Shown: positions 23,306-36,315, counted from the first letter of the stretch. The stretch: 64,000 nucleotides of DNA from Xiphophorus maculatus (GCF_002775205.1 NC_036460.1:434501-498500); one strand, 5' to 3'. Notes: generated by a model not told the origin, from the sequence alone. Translations and numbers: made by a program.

Positions 23306-25716
23306 CATCTAAAGGCAGCAGCATTACGTACTCCAGACTCCCTCTAGTGGTCTGGAGGACTTGCTTTTTTCTGTTTTGCTTTTTCAGTATTTTCCCTTTT
23401 CCCTCCTGTGGTTGCAGCAGCATTTTGTTTTGCTTTTGTTTGTGTGTTTTGCGGTTTGCATCATTCATATGTTTGCAGTTTGTTTTGCTGTTTTCCGCCT
23501 GTCGCCCATCTGGAAGATGCTGCTGCAATCAGACCTCTGTAGGATCAATCAACTGCTTATCAATTCATCATAAGAATACTGATCAGATCAATACACTTAA
23601 CTCATTAATTGATAAATGCACCTCTAAGGTGTCTTCTGCTGGTGCTGAATTAGGGTGCTTGTCTCACCTCAACAATGTAAAATGCATCATGACTGTTGGG
23701 ACTGCAGATTTCTGGTTCACTTCCATAAATGGAAATGACACAAATCAGATTTTTTCTGTACATGAAGGTTTGGAACCACGATGCTCAGACTGCAGGGAAA
23801 AAGTTGCATATGGGTTGAATGAATGCGACCTGAGATCACCTCACCGTCCCCTCCTGATGGAGGAGGAGGAACCCGTTCTGGGAGCCGAACCGGACCCGCC
23901 TTCCTGAACTCGTCGAAGCAGATGGTGTCGTCCCGGTCTAGGTTGGCCTCCTGGATGGCGCGCTCCGCGATGCTCTGCAGCTGCTCCTCCGTCACCTGCA
24001 GCCCCAGCATCTCCCTCAGCACCTGCTGGATGAAGCCAGGTCAGAACCGGAACCACGACTCTGTCCTGACGACAGAGATGCCGGAAAACGACGTTCCTGT
24101 TCCAAGACAGCAGCTGGTGAAGGTAAAATATATTTTACTGTCATGACAGTTTGGTATGAGGCAGATTATCTGTGAAAGAAACCGAGCTGCTCTGGATTCT
24201 CTCAGAACTAACTAGAAACCACCAATCAGAGCCAGGAGGCGGGGCTTAGCGCTGTCAATCACACTTCCTGACAGCAGAGTCTGTCGTGAATGCTAGGCTA
24301 GTTAGCATGGCCACCAATAAATAGTTTTCCTGTAACAGTAAGTTGTTTCTCCATTATTTTAGCAGCGAGTTCATGAGAGTGATTGGCAGCGCTAAGCCCC
24401 TCCTCCTGACTCTGATTGGTTGTTTTTCTGCATTTCGTCATCAGAGGGGAGATTAATCTGTTCAGATTATCTCATAACAAACTGATGAAAGTTTTAATAA
24501 ATATTTAAAAACTTTTTAAAATAAAAACAGCTTTCCGGCTCTCGTTGTGTTTAGTTTTCTTCGTGCTCACTTTACTTTTTACAGATCAAAGTGGTTGTCA
24601 TGCCGACCTGCAGCAGCTCGGTTCTGGAGATCTTTCCGTCTCGGTCCCGGTCGTACAGCTGGAAGGCAACTGAGGAGGGACATTTCCTGAATCATGACTG
24701 CATTTCCAGGAAGTTTCAGAGGAAATGAGAAACCCAGACTGACATTTGAGTTCCCGGATCCGGCTGCACGCCGTCTCCGGTCCGGTTTTTCTCCGTGGGA
24801 CGGAAGTGAGCCAGAATCCGGACAAACGAGGGAAAGTCCACCATTTCCTGTCTGCAGAGAGGAAGGAAGAATAAATGCTCCTGACTTCCTGTTTGGGCCG
24901 ATAAACCGAGCAGAGATCCGGTTCTGTACCCCAGCTGGAAAAAAGCTCCGACGATTCGGACTCCGATGGGATTCTCAGACAGCGCCGCCTCCAAGTCCTC
25001 GGACCTGAGACCCAAACAGAACCGACCTGAGACCCAAACAGAACCGACCCGAGCAGCCGAGTTACTTTGGTCTTCTGTCAAAAACATCATCAGGATTAAA
25101 GACAATGTAAACTTATTAAAAATAAACTTATATAATAATAATAATCTGATCCAAACAGACTGAGTGACCTAGTCAAAGTAAAGAGCTGGTGGAGGTACAT
25201 GCATGCCACACTTTTCAGATCATTATTTTAATAAAAAAGCCTGAATAACTTTGTATCGATCTGTTAAACTTCCAGAGGTGGGAAAACTTTAGCAGATTTC
25301 TATTTTCAGAACCGGATCCATAATCTGGACCAAACAGAATCTTTTAGGTTGGTTCTGGATTTTGGGTCCTTCGGACCGAGTCGTGTGTTTTCTCTCGGTT
25401 TGCTGATTCCGGTTAAATATTTAACTGTGGAGATTCTCCGGGTTCGGCGCTTTGAGTCGGACCTGCTGCAGAGAATCTGGTTTATATCCGACACCACAGG
25501 GGTCAAAGGTCACAGCAGGTCATTTAAAATCCTCTGGTTCTGATGGAGGAGCAGACGGCCAGCGAACGAATCAGAACCGCGCAGAGTTTGGGTCAGAAAT
25601 GAACCCGGGTTCGGATCGGAACCGGACCGTCCTGCTGACCCACCTGAGGCTTCCACTGCTGTCTTTGTCCAGGAGCTGGAACCGCTGATGGAGACGGAGG
25701 AGATGAGCTGCAGAGA
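22902..25716 (-). CDS. chp2: Calcineurin B homologous protein 2-like EF-hand protein, first exon missing
   Basis: Cytosolic, membrane-associated calcium-binding partner of Na+/H+ exchangers. Exons: 25716-25644, 25004-24930, 24851-24772, 24669-24608, 24022-23900, 22955-22902. Conserved segments in order: LLRLHQRFQLLDKDSSGSL, ENPIGVRIVGAFFQ, MVDFPSFVRILAHFRP, AFQLYDRDRDGKISRTELLQ (EF3), GLQVTEEQLQSIAERAIQEA then DRDDTICFDEF (EF4), and a last exon ending KLSVRFLE. VDFPSFVRILAHFRP and QVTEEQL favour CHP2 over CHP1. The first exon (myristoylation start MGS...) was not found between 25717 and about 31 kb. Two introns lack a phase-correct GT donor: after 23900 the donor reads GCGGGT, and after 24772 GCGTGC is the only phase-1 choice. 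The loop between EF2 and EF3 is then shorter than in mammals, so the 24772 boundary is tentative. Confidence 0.82.
23240..23303. repeat. (TA)n microsatellite in the last chp2 intron
   Basis: About 32 uninterrupted TA units. Confidence 0.95.
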
Positions 25717-26393
25717 CTGAAATCACAGAGTTAACCGAGTCGGGTTTAATCTGGGTTCTGGTTCTGGTTCTGGTTCGATAGAAACTCAGGAACTTCAGAA
25801 CCAAATGAGAGGAGGTGAACTGGAGCAGGTCCAGGTTCTGGTACAGGTCTGTGCACCAGATGAATCTATTAATCGGATGAATTAATTGATCAGTTATTGA
25901 TTTGTCCCAGATAAATAAATGACATTAACTGGAACCAGTTGCTCGGTTCTGGGTTCATTTACTCCCAGTTGGTAGATGAATGTGGGCCCCATATGGGATT
26001 AGCTCAGCTCTGATGGTTCTGGACTGTTCTGGTTCCAACCCAGATTCAGGAGAACCCGTCCGGTTCTTGTTTGTCCTCTGCTTCAGTTTGATGTGAAAAT
26101 ACAACCAATAAATCAATAAATACTAAATCAAAATATTGATGAATAAATTAGAGTAATGACTCTGTATGGACACCGGGGGGCGCTCTTCAATGGACTCACT
26201 GATCGCACAAATATGACAAATGGACCTGCCGTACCGCTCTGGTTCTGAAGTTATCAGTTTAGTACAATTTTTTAGACACTAAACCAAAAGTAAAATAAAA
26301 TAATTCTGTTTTCTGCAAGAAGACATTTTATCTTCCTGTCCAGCTTCTCTGTCAGGGAGGAGAGGCAGATAAACGACCTGATGATTCTGCAGG

Positions 26394-26395
<2 letters not shown>
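25717..26395. other. Chp2 intron 1 (presumed) and flanking sequence
   Basis: Unique sequence with short GAACCA and GGTTCT runs. The missing first exon of the chp2-like gene should be here or further right. I could not find it. Confidence 0.3.

Positions 26396-26485
<90 letters not shown>
26396..26485. repeat. (CA)n microsatellite
   Basis: Uninterrupted CA for about 90 bases. Confidence 0.97.
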
Positions 26486-26768
26486 AAGCAGTTCACTCTA
26501 CAGAGCAAATATCTCAGTACGTTAAGGAAAACAAAACTAACTTAACTTTTGTTTACTGGCAGATTATTTCACTTATAACATTTTCTCATGTTTATTCTGC
26601 TACATTTTTTAAATCCGTATTTAAGAATTGACTTCAAACAAACTGAATTGCTTCATGACGCTGAAAAGTTACTTGTTAAGATTTAATGTTTCTGCAGTGA
26701 AACACCAGAACAGAACCGGTTCTGACCTCAGAGGCCTTAAAGTTTACAGATTCTGATTATGGAGAAAC

Positions 26769-26866
26769 GTTTAACAAAAACAAACAATGTTTAACAAAAA
26801 CAAACAAAGTTTAACAAAAACAAACAACGTTTAACAAAAACAAACAATGTTTAACAAAAACATGAA
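26769..26866. repeat. 20-bp A-rich minisatellite, five copies
   Basis: Unit gtttaacaaaaacaaacaat, with single-base variants. Confidence 0.9.
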
Positions 26867-27030
26867 TTATTAAACAAGAATTATTTCTGCTGAGCCACTA
26901 AAACAGCTTCAGTTTTATCTTCCTGAAAAAGTTGTTGTTTAAAACCTTTTAGCAACGGCAGGTTTTAATTCTGATCCTCAGACCCTCCCTGTGCTTTTCA
27001 CTCAGCTCCGAGTCAATTCATCCCAGAACC

Positions 27031-27168
27031 GAACCATCCAGAACCAAACTGAACCATCCAGAACCAAACTGAACCATCCAGAACCAAACTGAACCGTCCA
27101 GAACCAAACTGAACCATCCAGAACCAAACTGAACCATCCAGAACCAAACTGAACCGTCCAGAACCAAA
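27031..27168. repeat. 20-bp minisatellite, about seven copies
   Basis: Unit gaaccatccagaaccaaact, with some copies reading gtcca. Confidence 0.9.
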
Positions 27169-28151
27169 ACAGAAGCGTATGAAGATCTTCAAAACTTTCA
27201 TATCAGACACAACAAAACACAGAAAGCTGGATTTGGACCAGAACCTCCTGTGAAAAGTGAATTTGTCCCCGAACCAACAGAATCAGAGAAATGACTTTAG
27301 AACTCGGGTTTTATAGGAATAAAAGTTTAATTTCATGACATAAAGATGCCAGTGGCAGAACTTCAGCAGAACCGGCCTGGCAGCATGAAGTAGGCAAACA
27401 GAACCGACCCAGATCCGTCTCTGAGGTTCTGGTTCTCCAGAGAACCTCAGTAGAACCTGAACCCACACCTGGACCAGAACCACTCCATCAGAACACCAGC
27501 CTCTCGTCCTGCAGAACATCTGAAGCTCTGCAGGTCAGAGGTCAGGATGCAGCAATGAAGAGACAAAATGGCCTAAACAAAGTCACTCATTGAGCTTATG
27601 AGAATAAAGTACTAATGACTTTATTCTCATAATTTATTTTTTTTCTGACCCTCCAAAGTATTTCCAGCTATCAGCTGCGATCAATAACTGATCAGAATCC
27701 GTCTGGCTGCTGCTGCCCTCGGCTGGACACTAGGTGGCGCCGTTTCCCCAGAAATCAGAACCTCTTCCTGCCTTTGGACTTCTGGTTCTGTCCTGACTTT
27801 CAGTCTCATTTGCTTCAGCGTTAATGTTTGGCCAGGAGCAGCTGGCGGATGTTTTCTGTTCAACACAAAAGTTTCCAGATAACGAAGTTAATCATCTGCA
27901 GAGCCGCCGTCCTCCCGGTACCAGGAGTAACGGCTCCCGGTCCGTTTGTTGTTCTGAACCGTTTATATAATCAAATAAAAGTCGTTGTGACAGAACTTTG
28001 AAGTTTTATTAGTAATTATCGGCTCTCTCCCTTTGGACTCGGCTCCGTTTACGACCATAAACTTCCTCGGTTCGGTTGGCAGAGAGTCAAAGTTTTCACA
28101 TTCCTGTGAGACATGAAGTTTCCACAAGCCTGGAGCAGCAGGGCCATTCTG
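27169..28151. other. Sequence without recognised gene
   Basis: Unique sequence. Short GAACC runs and a taggtggcgccg motif (about 27731) are present, but no exon with matching splice sites. Confidence 0.35.
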
Positions 28152-28260
28152 GCCCAGACTCCAGAACCAGCCCAGACTCCAGAACCGGCCCAGGCTCTAG
28201 AACCGGCCCAGGCTCTAGAACCGGTCCAGACTCTAGAACCGGTCCAGACTCTAGAACCCG
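28152..28260. repeat. 18-bp minisatellite, six copies
   Basis: Unit close to gcccaggctctagaaccg. The period is divisible by three, so several frames stay open on both strands. These are not genes. Confidence 0.9.
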
Positions 28261-28967
28261 GTTTTCTTGGGGAAAAGTGGATGAATGTTCTGGAAGGCAG
28301 CAGATTTGACCTTTTGGCATCAATATTCATGTTTCCATCATTTGATTCATATTTGCTTTAGAAAAGTTTGATGGAAAAAACAAAATTTGAAATAACTTCT
28401 TCAATTTGGCAAAAACCAAGTTGGTGCTGGACTCAGACGGTTCCTGGTTTCTCTGAAAGACTCAAAGCACCAAAGATGGAAACATCTACAGAAAAAGTAG
28501 CGAATGCTGCGCCTTACCAGAGGCACCAAACTCACAGTCCACACCTGCTAGCAGCTAGCAGCTCCCACTTCCTGTTAGCCGCCTCCACTTCCTGTTCATT
28601 GCAGCCATGTAGCGTCAACTTGTGATGACATCACTGCGCAGTCGAACCAGCAGATGGAAACATGATCAGCTCACATTTTCCTTTTTTATTTCTGTTATTA
28701 AAAATGGACTTTAAATGTTTCTGATGGTTGGAAGGAAACAGAACATCAGGTTCTGCTGCTCCGAGCCCGCAGCATGATACCACCTCTGGGACGGGTGATC
28801 CAGTCCACCGGGTCCAGGTTCTGTCAGCTGGATCGGGTTCTTGATGCAGAACTTCCTCCAGATTCCTTCGGTTCCTTCTTAGATTGTACAAAAACAGTTT
28901 TAGAAAAATCTGTTTATTTTTGAACTCTATGATTTCCTGGGATTATGAAACTTTCCCCAAACTGCAG

Positions 28968-29110
28968 AGGGAGGAAATATTCAGAACCTGATCACTGGAG
29001 GAAGGTTGTGCAATGTAACGGTCGCCGTGCCGATCGGGTTTCTAATTTACTGGAACCTTTTCCTCGTCACTTTCAGTCTGTGCGGTTATTTCCAGGCCTG
29101 CAGAACAAAG
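28968..29110 (+). other. Exon-like hydrophobic open frame (weak)
   Basis: Between an acceptor (ccccaaactgcag) and a donor (AAAG/GTGAGG), one frame is open for 47 codons. It encodes a possible membrane helix (AVPIGFLIYWNLFLVTFSL). A second frame is also open. I recognise no family and found no partner exon, so this may be chance. Confidence 0.2.
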
Positions 29111-29493
29111 GTGAGGAATGTGGAGGCGGCAGGTGACACGTGGGCGGGACGAGAGCCGACAGGTGGAAGGAAAGCGACGCGTGGCGAAGGAACGGTTCCA
29201 CCCCGACCTCCAGCGCTCCCGTCCCGACACGGTTAGACCATCTGAAGATCCACAAAGATGTTTTTAAGAGCAGAAAATGTTTGCAGCAACAAAAATCTGC
29301 AGAGATCTTCAGGAAAACCCAGTAAAACCACAGAACCGGTTCGGACCGGATCACAGAACAAAAAGACAGAAAAACTCCGTAAAAATGTAACAATGTTTCA
29401 TTTCATACACAAACACAGGGAGAAACGACCTCCAAGAGACCTGAGGGTCAAAGGTCACAAATCAAGATGAATGAGGAAATGGAGGGTCTGCTG
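29111..29493. other. Sequence without recognised features
   Basis: Unique sequence between the exon-like frame and a minisatellite. No gene seen. Confidence 0.35.
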
Positions 29494-29821
29494 AGGGACG
29501 GAAGGACAGAAGGACAGGAGGACAGGAGGACAGAAGGACAGGAGGACGGAAGGACAGGAGGACAGGAGGACAGAAGGACAGAAGGACAGAAGGACAGGAG
29601 GACGGAAGGACAGGAGGACAGGAGGACAGGAGGACAGAAGGACAGGAGGACGGAAGGACAGGAGGACAGGAGGACAGAAGGACAGAAGGACAGGAGGACG
29701 GAAGGACAGGAGGACAGGAGGACAGGAGGACAGAAGGACAGGAGGACGGAAGGACAGGAGGACAGGAGGACAGAAGGACAGGAGGACAGAAGGACAGGAG
29801 AACAGAAGGACAGGAGGACAG
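29494..29821. repeat. 9-10-bp GA-rich minisatellite
   Basis: Repeats of acaggagg, acagaagg and acggaagg over about 330 bases. It creates long artefact frames on both strands. Confidence 0.92.
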
Positions 29822-30075
29822 CAGCGACGCTGGACATCAGCTGATAAGAGTTGAGTTGACGTTTTTCCAGGAATAATGACTTTGTTTGTGCCAGAGGACG
29901 GCTGATGCTGATTGGACGGTTTGGTTTCCTGTGTTGCATCACTCGGTCAGATTCTCCTGCTGCACTGAGTGTCCAGCCTGAAGGTCAGAGGTCAGGGAGG
30001 AGTCAGTCTGCAGACACAAAGCCCCGCCCACTCTGAGAGACTGATGGAGTCATAACTGACACAGTTACAGTGCAT

Positions 30076-30078
<3 letters not shown>

Positions 30079-30125
<47 letters not shown>
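30079..30125. repeat. (GT)n microsatellite
   Basis: Uninterrupted GT for 47 bases. Confidence 0.95.
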
Positions 30126-30126
<1 letters not shown>

Positions 30127-30432
30127 GGCGGAGCTCCAGCAGGAAGCAGTCTTGTGACCTGACCTGAACCGGACCGACCTGCTTTCATTCAGACTGAAAC
30201 AGAAACGTTTGATAACGATCTGAGATTTCAGAAAATCTGATCTGGTTTAGTTTCAGCAGGAGGAAGAGGAGCAGCAGGAGGAAGATGCTGCTGGATGAAG
30301 GAAACATTCTAAAATATTAGTTTTAATCACTGAAATGAAAGTAGTCACATGGTTCGGGTCGCGGCCTTCATCAGATCTTCATCATCAGATGATCAAACCT
30401 CCAGCATCACAGTCAGAGATAGGAGGAGAGGC

Positions 30433-31567
30433 GAGGAGGAGGAGGAAGAGGAAGAGGAAGAGGAGAAGGAGGAGGATGAGGAGGAGGAGGAGGAGGAGGA
30501 CGAGGAGGAGGAGGAGGAGAAGGAGGAGGATGAGGAGGAAAAGGAGGAGGAGGAGAAGGAAGAGGAGGAGGACGAGGAGAAGGAGGAGGATGAGGAGGAA
30601 AAGGAGGAGGAGGAAGAGGAAGAGGAGGAGGATGAGGAGGAAAAGGAGGAGGAGGAAGAGGAAGAGGAAGAGGAGGAGGACAAGGAGGAGGAGGAGGAGG
30701 AGGAGGAGGAGGAGGAGGAGGAGGAGGAGGAGGAGGAGGAGGAGGAGGAGGAGGAAGGAAAAGGAGGAGGAGGAAAAAGGAGGAGGAGGAAGGAGGATGA
30801 GGAGGGAGGAGGAGAGAGAAGGAAGAGGAGGAGGACGAGGAGAAGGAGGAGGATGAGGAGGAAAAAAGGAGGAGGAGGGAAGCGGAAGAGGAGGGAGGAT
30901 GAGGAGGAAAAGGAGGAGGGAGGAAGAGGAGAGGAGGAAGAGGAAGAGGAGAAGGAGGAGGATGAGGAGGAGGAGGAGGAGGAGGAGGAGGAGGAGGAAG
31001 AGGAAGAGGAGAAGGAGGAGGATGAGGAGGAGGAGGAGGAGGAGGAGGAGGAGGATGAGGAGGAAAAGGAGGAGGAGGAAGAGGAAGAGGAGGATGATGA
31101 GGAGGAAAAGGAGGAGGAGGAAGAGGAAGAGGAGGAAAAGGAGGAGGAGGAAGAGGAAGAGGAGGAGGATGAGGAGGAAAAGGAGGAGGAGGAAGAGGAA
31201 GAGGAGGAGGACAAGGAGGAAGAGGAGGAGGAGGAGGAGGAGGAGGAGGAGGAGGAGGAGGAGGAGGAGGAGGAGGAGGAGGAGGAGGAGGAGGAGGAAC
31301 AGGAGGAGGAGGAAGAGGAGGAGGAGGAGGAGGAGGAGAAGAAGAGGAGGAGGACGAGGAGAAGGAGGAGGATGAGGAGGAAAAGGAGGAGGAGGAAGAG
31401 GAAGAGGAGGAGGATGAGGAGGAAAAGGAGGAGGAGGAAGAGGAAGAGGAGGAGGAGGAGGAGGAGGAGGAGGAGGAGGAGGAGGAGGAGGAGGAGGAGG
31501 AGGAGGAGGAGGAGGAGGAGGAGGAGGAGGAGGAGGAGGAGGAGGAGGAGGAGGAGGAGGAGGAAGG
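30433..31567. repeat. 1.1-kb polypurine (GGA/GAG/GAA) tract
   Basis: The plus strand is almost only A and G for about 1,130 bases, with a few C (in gacgag, gacaag, aggaacagg). It is made of GGA triplets with blocks such as gaggatgaggaggaaaagg repeated. All long frames here (poly-Glu, poly-Arg, poly-Ser, poly-Pro, poly-Leu) are artefacts of the repeat. Confidence 0.95.
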
Positions 31568-34140
31568 CTGAGACCCAAAACTCCAGCAGGGAAATTCATG
31601 TTGGAACAAGGAGCAGAACTTTTTTCTGCTGATAATCTGGATTGTTGAGCAGGAAGCAGAAAACTCAGCTTATCAACAGGAAGTCCATTTCTCTGGATGA
31701 AATCGCTGAGATGGCAAACAGGAAACAGTTCAAAGTTCAACTGGCCTAAAATAAACCAGCAATTCCCTGAAGGAGAGAACCGCAGAGAGGAGGAGCTTTT
31801 TGGATGAAAGGTGGAAAATCCTCTAGGGCGGCGCTGTCTGCCCTACAGAAGCACCACAACGTATTACACCTAGTTAGCTGGATGTTAGCTTGTTAGCATT
31901 TGAGCTCCAAACGCACACCTCCAGACTGCGCAGGCGGCTCGGCTGCGCTGGTTGCTAGGAGACGGAAAGACGTTTAATGTTTGCATTTCTTTAATGTTTG
32001 GCTGTCAAATAAATCTGAACGGTTGGGATTTCATAGTGGAGTGAAACGATTTCCCACTTTTCCCACAAACAGCAGTTCCCGACTGGATTCTGTTTCCTGT
32101 CGGGGAAAGAAAAAAATCAGATCGTTTCCTGTCCACAACGAAGCCCCGCCCCTCTGCTTCCTGTTCAGTCAGAGCAGCAGGTGTTCCCACGTCCAGCGAT
32201 GACATCACAGCTTCAGGTAGAAGATTAACTAACAGCTCAAATATCCAGGAAGTTGATTCAGTGTCAGGATTAAAGCCAAACTTACGGATAGTAAATGATT
32301 CATGCAGCTTCAGTTTGGATCAAACTTGAAATGTGTGACGATAAATTTCTAAGCGACAGGCGGAGTCCAAACAACACAATGACTTCAATACTTTATTTAT
32401 GCAACTGTTCAAATACTCACTGAAAATGATTCTCGAATAAAAAAATCATCTTTGATTTGAAGGAGACACAAAGGAACCTGTGGAGAAAATCCGAGCTGCT
32501 GTAAAGCTGCTGCTGGAGATTTTTCTCTTTGAGAAAATCAGAATCTAAAGTTTATATCTTTACAGTCAAACATGTAGAATCTGAAATTAGAGCAGCTTTT
32601 ATGTTTGTAACACAAACAAGTGAGAAAACCTCAGGCGTCCTCAACTCCTGACTGATTCCTGGCTGGAAGCCGACACTCCGGACTGGACGACGTAGCATTA
32701 GCATGTAAACAGTAAAACAGGAAGTTGCCTTGAACAGGTTGAAGCTCAAACTCACAGAGACACATTTGCAGTCATGAAGTGAGGCTGAAGGTTAAATTTA
32801 CATCATTGTACTAAATTATTAAGAGAAACAGAAAGTCTGCAGTTTATTATGAAGAGAAGGAACCCGAGAACTCGGCCCTGTGGGACTCCAGTGTCCTTTA
32901 AATCTGCAGAATGATGCTAAAACCTGAACAGGGTAAAACCTGAACAGAGTTGCTAACCCAGACAAAAGAAGTAAAAGAGAAAGTGTTGGAGATTCTTTAT
33001 CAGAAGCAGGGAAGTTTGTTATCAGTGGTTGGGACCAGAATGACCTGCGTTTCCTGCTGGAGTCGCTGATCTTCCACAGAAATCTGCATTTTCTCTGAAA
33101 CCATTAAACTGCAGCAGATACACATCAGATGAAACAACTTTTCTTATCTGGCTTGAGCCTCGCTGCTGAAAGCCCCGATGACGCTCTTCCCTTCCTGTTT
33201 GGGAGTTTCTGTTTCCCTGGTTGCTGAGGGATTTTCAGCTCAGGCCCAGTTTCACTGTGAGCTCAGCGCTGAGCGGACCTTCTGGGTCCGTTAGTCCAGA
33301 CTTCCTTCTCTTCCTGCTCATGGATGGAGAATCGGCGACTGTCCATGAAGGTCGACCTCCACTGACCGAGGTCGAAACTAAAGGACGGAAACAGACTGAA
33401 GTGAAAAGGTTCTAGTAAAAGTCCAGCTCCCTGAAGTCCAGACTGAGTTCTGGTCCATTTGGATCCCGTCAGCCCAGTTCCCCCTACAGGTTTAGTTCTT
33501 TTGACCCGACGCTCAGTTACTCCAGTTCTGTTCAGTAAACTTGATCTGTTTTCTGGAATAAACCAACATGTTCTATTGTCTGACACCTGACCTTTGACCC
33601 CAAATCCTGGAGGAGCTGAGCAGGTGGCGGCCAAGCATCGTTTTTTGATCCTTGGATGTCGGCTCTTCCTGTCGTGGTGAAGCAGAACCAGCCACTGAAC
33701 AGAACCTGAGCTGGGTTCAGTTTTCCACCATCAGATCCTGAAGTCCAGCGTCTCTAACGGAGCAACGGAGGACGATTAGCAGAGCTAGCTAACCTGTGGA
33801 ACATCGTCTCTGCTGTCTGGATACAGAGCTGTTAGCATGTTAGCATGTCGTAGAGCAGCATTCTTCAGTCAGAGGCCTCTACACACTGACTGCTACTGGA
33901 GGTCCTTCCTGCCCACAGCATCACTATTCGCATGGCCTCCGCAGGTCCATAGACGATACGATTAACAAAAACCTTTTAGTTCAATTATAGTCAAACTTTA
34001 TTAAAATAGTTACAACCATTTTTATGACCTCAGGAAAGTCATGTGACCATTAGAGCCAATCACAGGCTACTTCCTGTTGAAGGACCTAAATCTGCTGTCG
34101 GTCCTCAGTTGCTCTGACCCAAACCGCCTGAGCAACAGAC
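31568..34140. other. 2.6 kb without recognised gene
   Basis: Unique sequence. I see no exon set, RNA or mobile element that I can support. Confidence 0.4.
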
Positions 34141-34416
34141 GCAACTTGGATCAGAGCAACTTGGGTTAGAGCAACTTGGGTCAGAGCAACTTGGGTTAGA
34201 GCAACTTGGGTCAGAGCAACTTGGATCAGAGCAACTTGGATCAGAGCAACTTGGGTTAGAGCAACTTGGGTTAGAGCAACTTGGGTCAGAGCAACTTGGA
34301 TCAGAGTAACTTGGATCAGAGCAACTTGGATCAGAGCAACTTGGGTTAGAGCAACTTGGATCAGAGCAACTTGGATCAGAGCAACTTGGGTCAGAACAAC
34401 TTGGGTCAGAACAACT
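34141..34416. repeat. 15-bp minisatellite, about 18 copies
   Basis: Unit gcaacttgggtcaga, with variants gatcaga and gttaga. Confidence 0.93.
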
Positions 34417-34539
34417 GTCTGACAGAAACTCTAAAATCAGAGATTTTCTGATCCGACTCTCAAATCCAACATTCAGGTTTCTAACAGGACTTCCTGTTGC
34501 AGAGCCAATTAGATTCTAACAGCTGCAGGACCCACTGGG

Positions 34540-34853
34540 GGTCCAGTACGGGTCCCACATGGGTCCAATATGAGACCCACATGGGTCCAGCATGGGTCCC
34601 ACATGGGTCCAGTATGGGTCCCACATGGGTCCAATATGAGACCCACATGGGTCCAGCATGGGTCCCACATGGGTCCAGTATGGGTCCCACATGGGTCCAG
34701 CATGGGTCCCACATGGGTCCAGTATGGGTCCCACATGGGTCCAATATGAGACCCACATGGGTCCAGCATGGGTCCCACATGGGTCCAATATGAGACCCAC
34801 ATGGGTCCAGCATGGGTCCCACATGGGTCCAGTATGGGTCCCACAGGGTCCAG
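34540..34853. repeat. 22-bp minisatellite with 11-bp half-units
   Basis: Unit gggtcccacatgggtccagtat, about 14 copies. The two halves are related (gggtcc-ca-at), so there is an inner period near 11. Five artefact frames overlap it. Confidence 0.92.
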
Positions 34854-35051
34854 GGTTTGTTGTTTTCTGACCTGGAGGCCATAAATGTTGACGGTTATGA
34901 GGAAGAGGAGGATGATGAAGATGTGTCAAACTGAAAGTTGCTGTTTGTCTTCATGAGGTTTGATTTTCTCTGAACCGTTTAGTTTGAAGATCAGATTTAA
35001 TGATGAATCCAAAACAAACAGCAACTTCCTGGCAGAGGGAGGAAACCTCAG

Positions 35052-35084
<33 letters not shown>

Positions 35085-36315
35085 CGACCGACTGGAGCTG
35101 ACAGAAGACAGAGCAGAACTGAACCAGGAATATTTTTGATGTTGATGAAAAGTAAAAAGTTAACAGCAGGTGGCCTGCAGAATATTTTATTATCTTTGCT
35201 GCACCAACGTTTGAGAGGAATTTCATTAAATGTGAAGAAGGCGAGGAACGGAGCGCTGAGTTTGTCCTCCAGGAGCCTCGGCCCGTAGCAGCATGACTAC
35301 AGAAGTAGCTCAGGATGACCCCGGCCCTTAGAGCGACGCAGCAGAAGTTTCTCCATTGTTTGCTGAAACAACCGGCTGCAGATTTTTACTGTTTCTGCTT
35401 CGTTTTCATTTTTTAAAAATAGTTTCTGGAAAACCAAAGTTTGAGTTTCAGAAAACTTCCTGCTTGTTTCTTCGTCTGCTTCCAGTTTCTGCAGAGCTCT
35501 GATGGATCCCTGCAGTGAATCCGCTTATTCTGGAAAACCGATCGGTCCGATCAGACGGATCGGTCCGATCAGACGGATCGGTCCGATCGGTTCGCTGATT
35601 TTTGCTCCAGAAATAAATTCAGTTTTATTCAGACAACCAGAATAAATTCTGAAAATCTGAAATAAAAAAACCCAAGGTAGAAACTGGAGCAACTCAGCAG
35701 GTTCTGAGAGGTTCTGGAAGGTCTTGGAAGGTTCTGAAAGGTTCTGCAGGGTTAGTAATAGTTCATCCAGCCGGTCTCTGTGTGTTGTATGGACCCGGTC
35801 CGCCTCAGGCCCGTTCGCTCGCTGCATGTGGTTCTGTTGGCACCATCAGAACCCGACCTCCAGGCTGACGGGATGGAACCGACCCGTACGGCGAAGAAAA
35901 CATGTCAGTAGATCAAGTTTTCTATAAAATGAAAATGATTTTGAAAGCAGGACTAATAAATCTCAACATAAACACGGTGATCTAATAAACAGCCTGGAGC
36001 TGAGCGGTTTCCTTTAACTGGACCGGGTCCAACAGGCAGCAGCAGAACCGGATGTTTGTCAAACAGTCGGCACGCCACTGAAAGTCCCGACTCAAACCGC
36101 CTGGGGGAAACGGGACAAACATGATGTCATCAGGGACCGGGCTAAACCCGGACGGCCGAGACCCGAGTCCCTGCCAAGACAAACACGAAACTTCACCAAG
36201 TCACCAGAAACAAAAACAGAAAGAAAATTAAACACATGAAGCAGAAACACAGTTTGATCTCATATCAATAAAATCATTTTTCCTTTGATTCTGGCTGAAA
36301 GAGTTCAGTTCCCCA
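34854..36315. other. 1.5 kb without recognised gene
   Basis: Includes a (GAACCA)n run near 35053-35083 and a three-copy 18-bp repeat (gatcggtccgatcagacg) at about 35540-35590. No gene is seen. Confidence 0.4.

Noticed and set aside
29448..29942. Frames of RRTEGQ and LSSCPSV repeats
   Set aside because: Translations of the 9-10-bp minisatellite.
30349..31740. Very long frames on both strands (poly-Glu, poly-Leu, poly-Pro, poly-Ser)
   Set aside because: They are produced by the GGA/GAG polypurine repeat, which has no stop codon in several frames. Composition is single-residue and no start or splice context supports a gene.
34481..34929. Overlapping frames rich in Gly-Pro-Met-Trp
   Set aside because: Artefacts of the 22-bp minisatellite, open in several frames on both strands.
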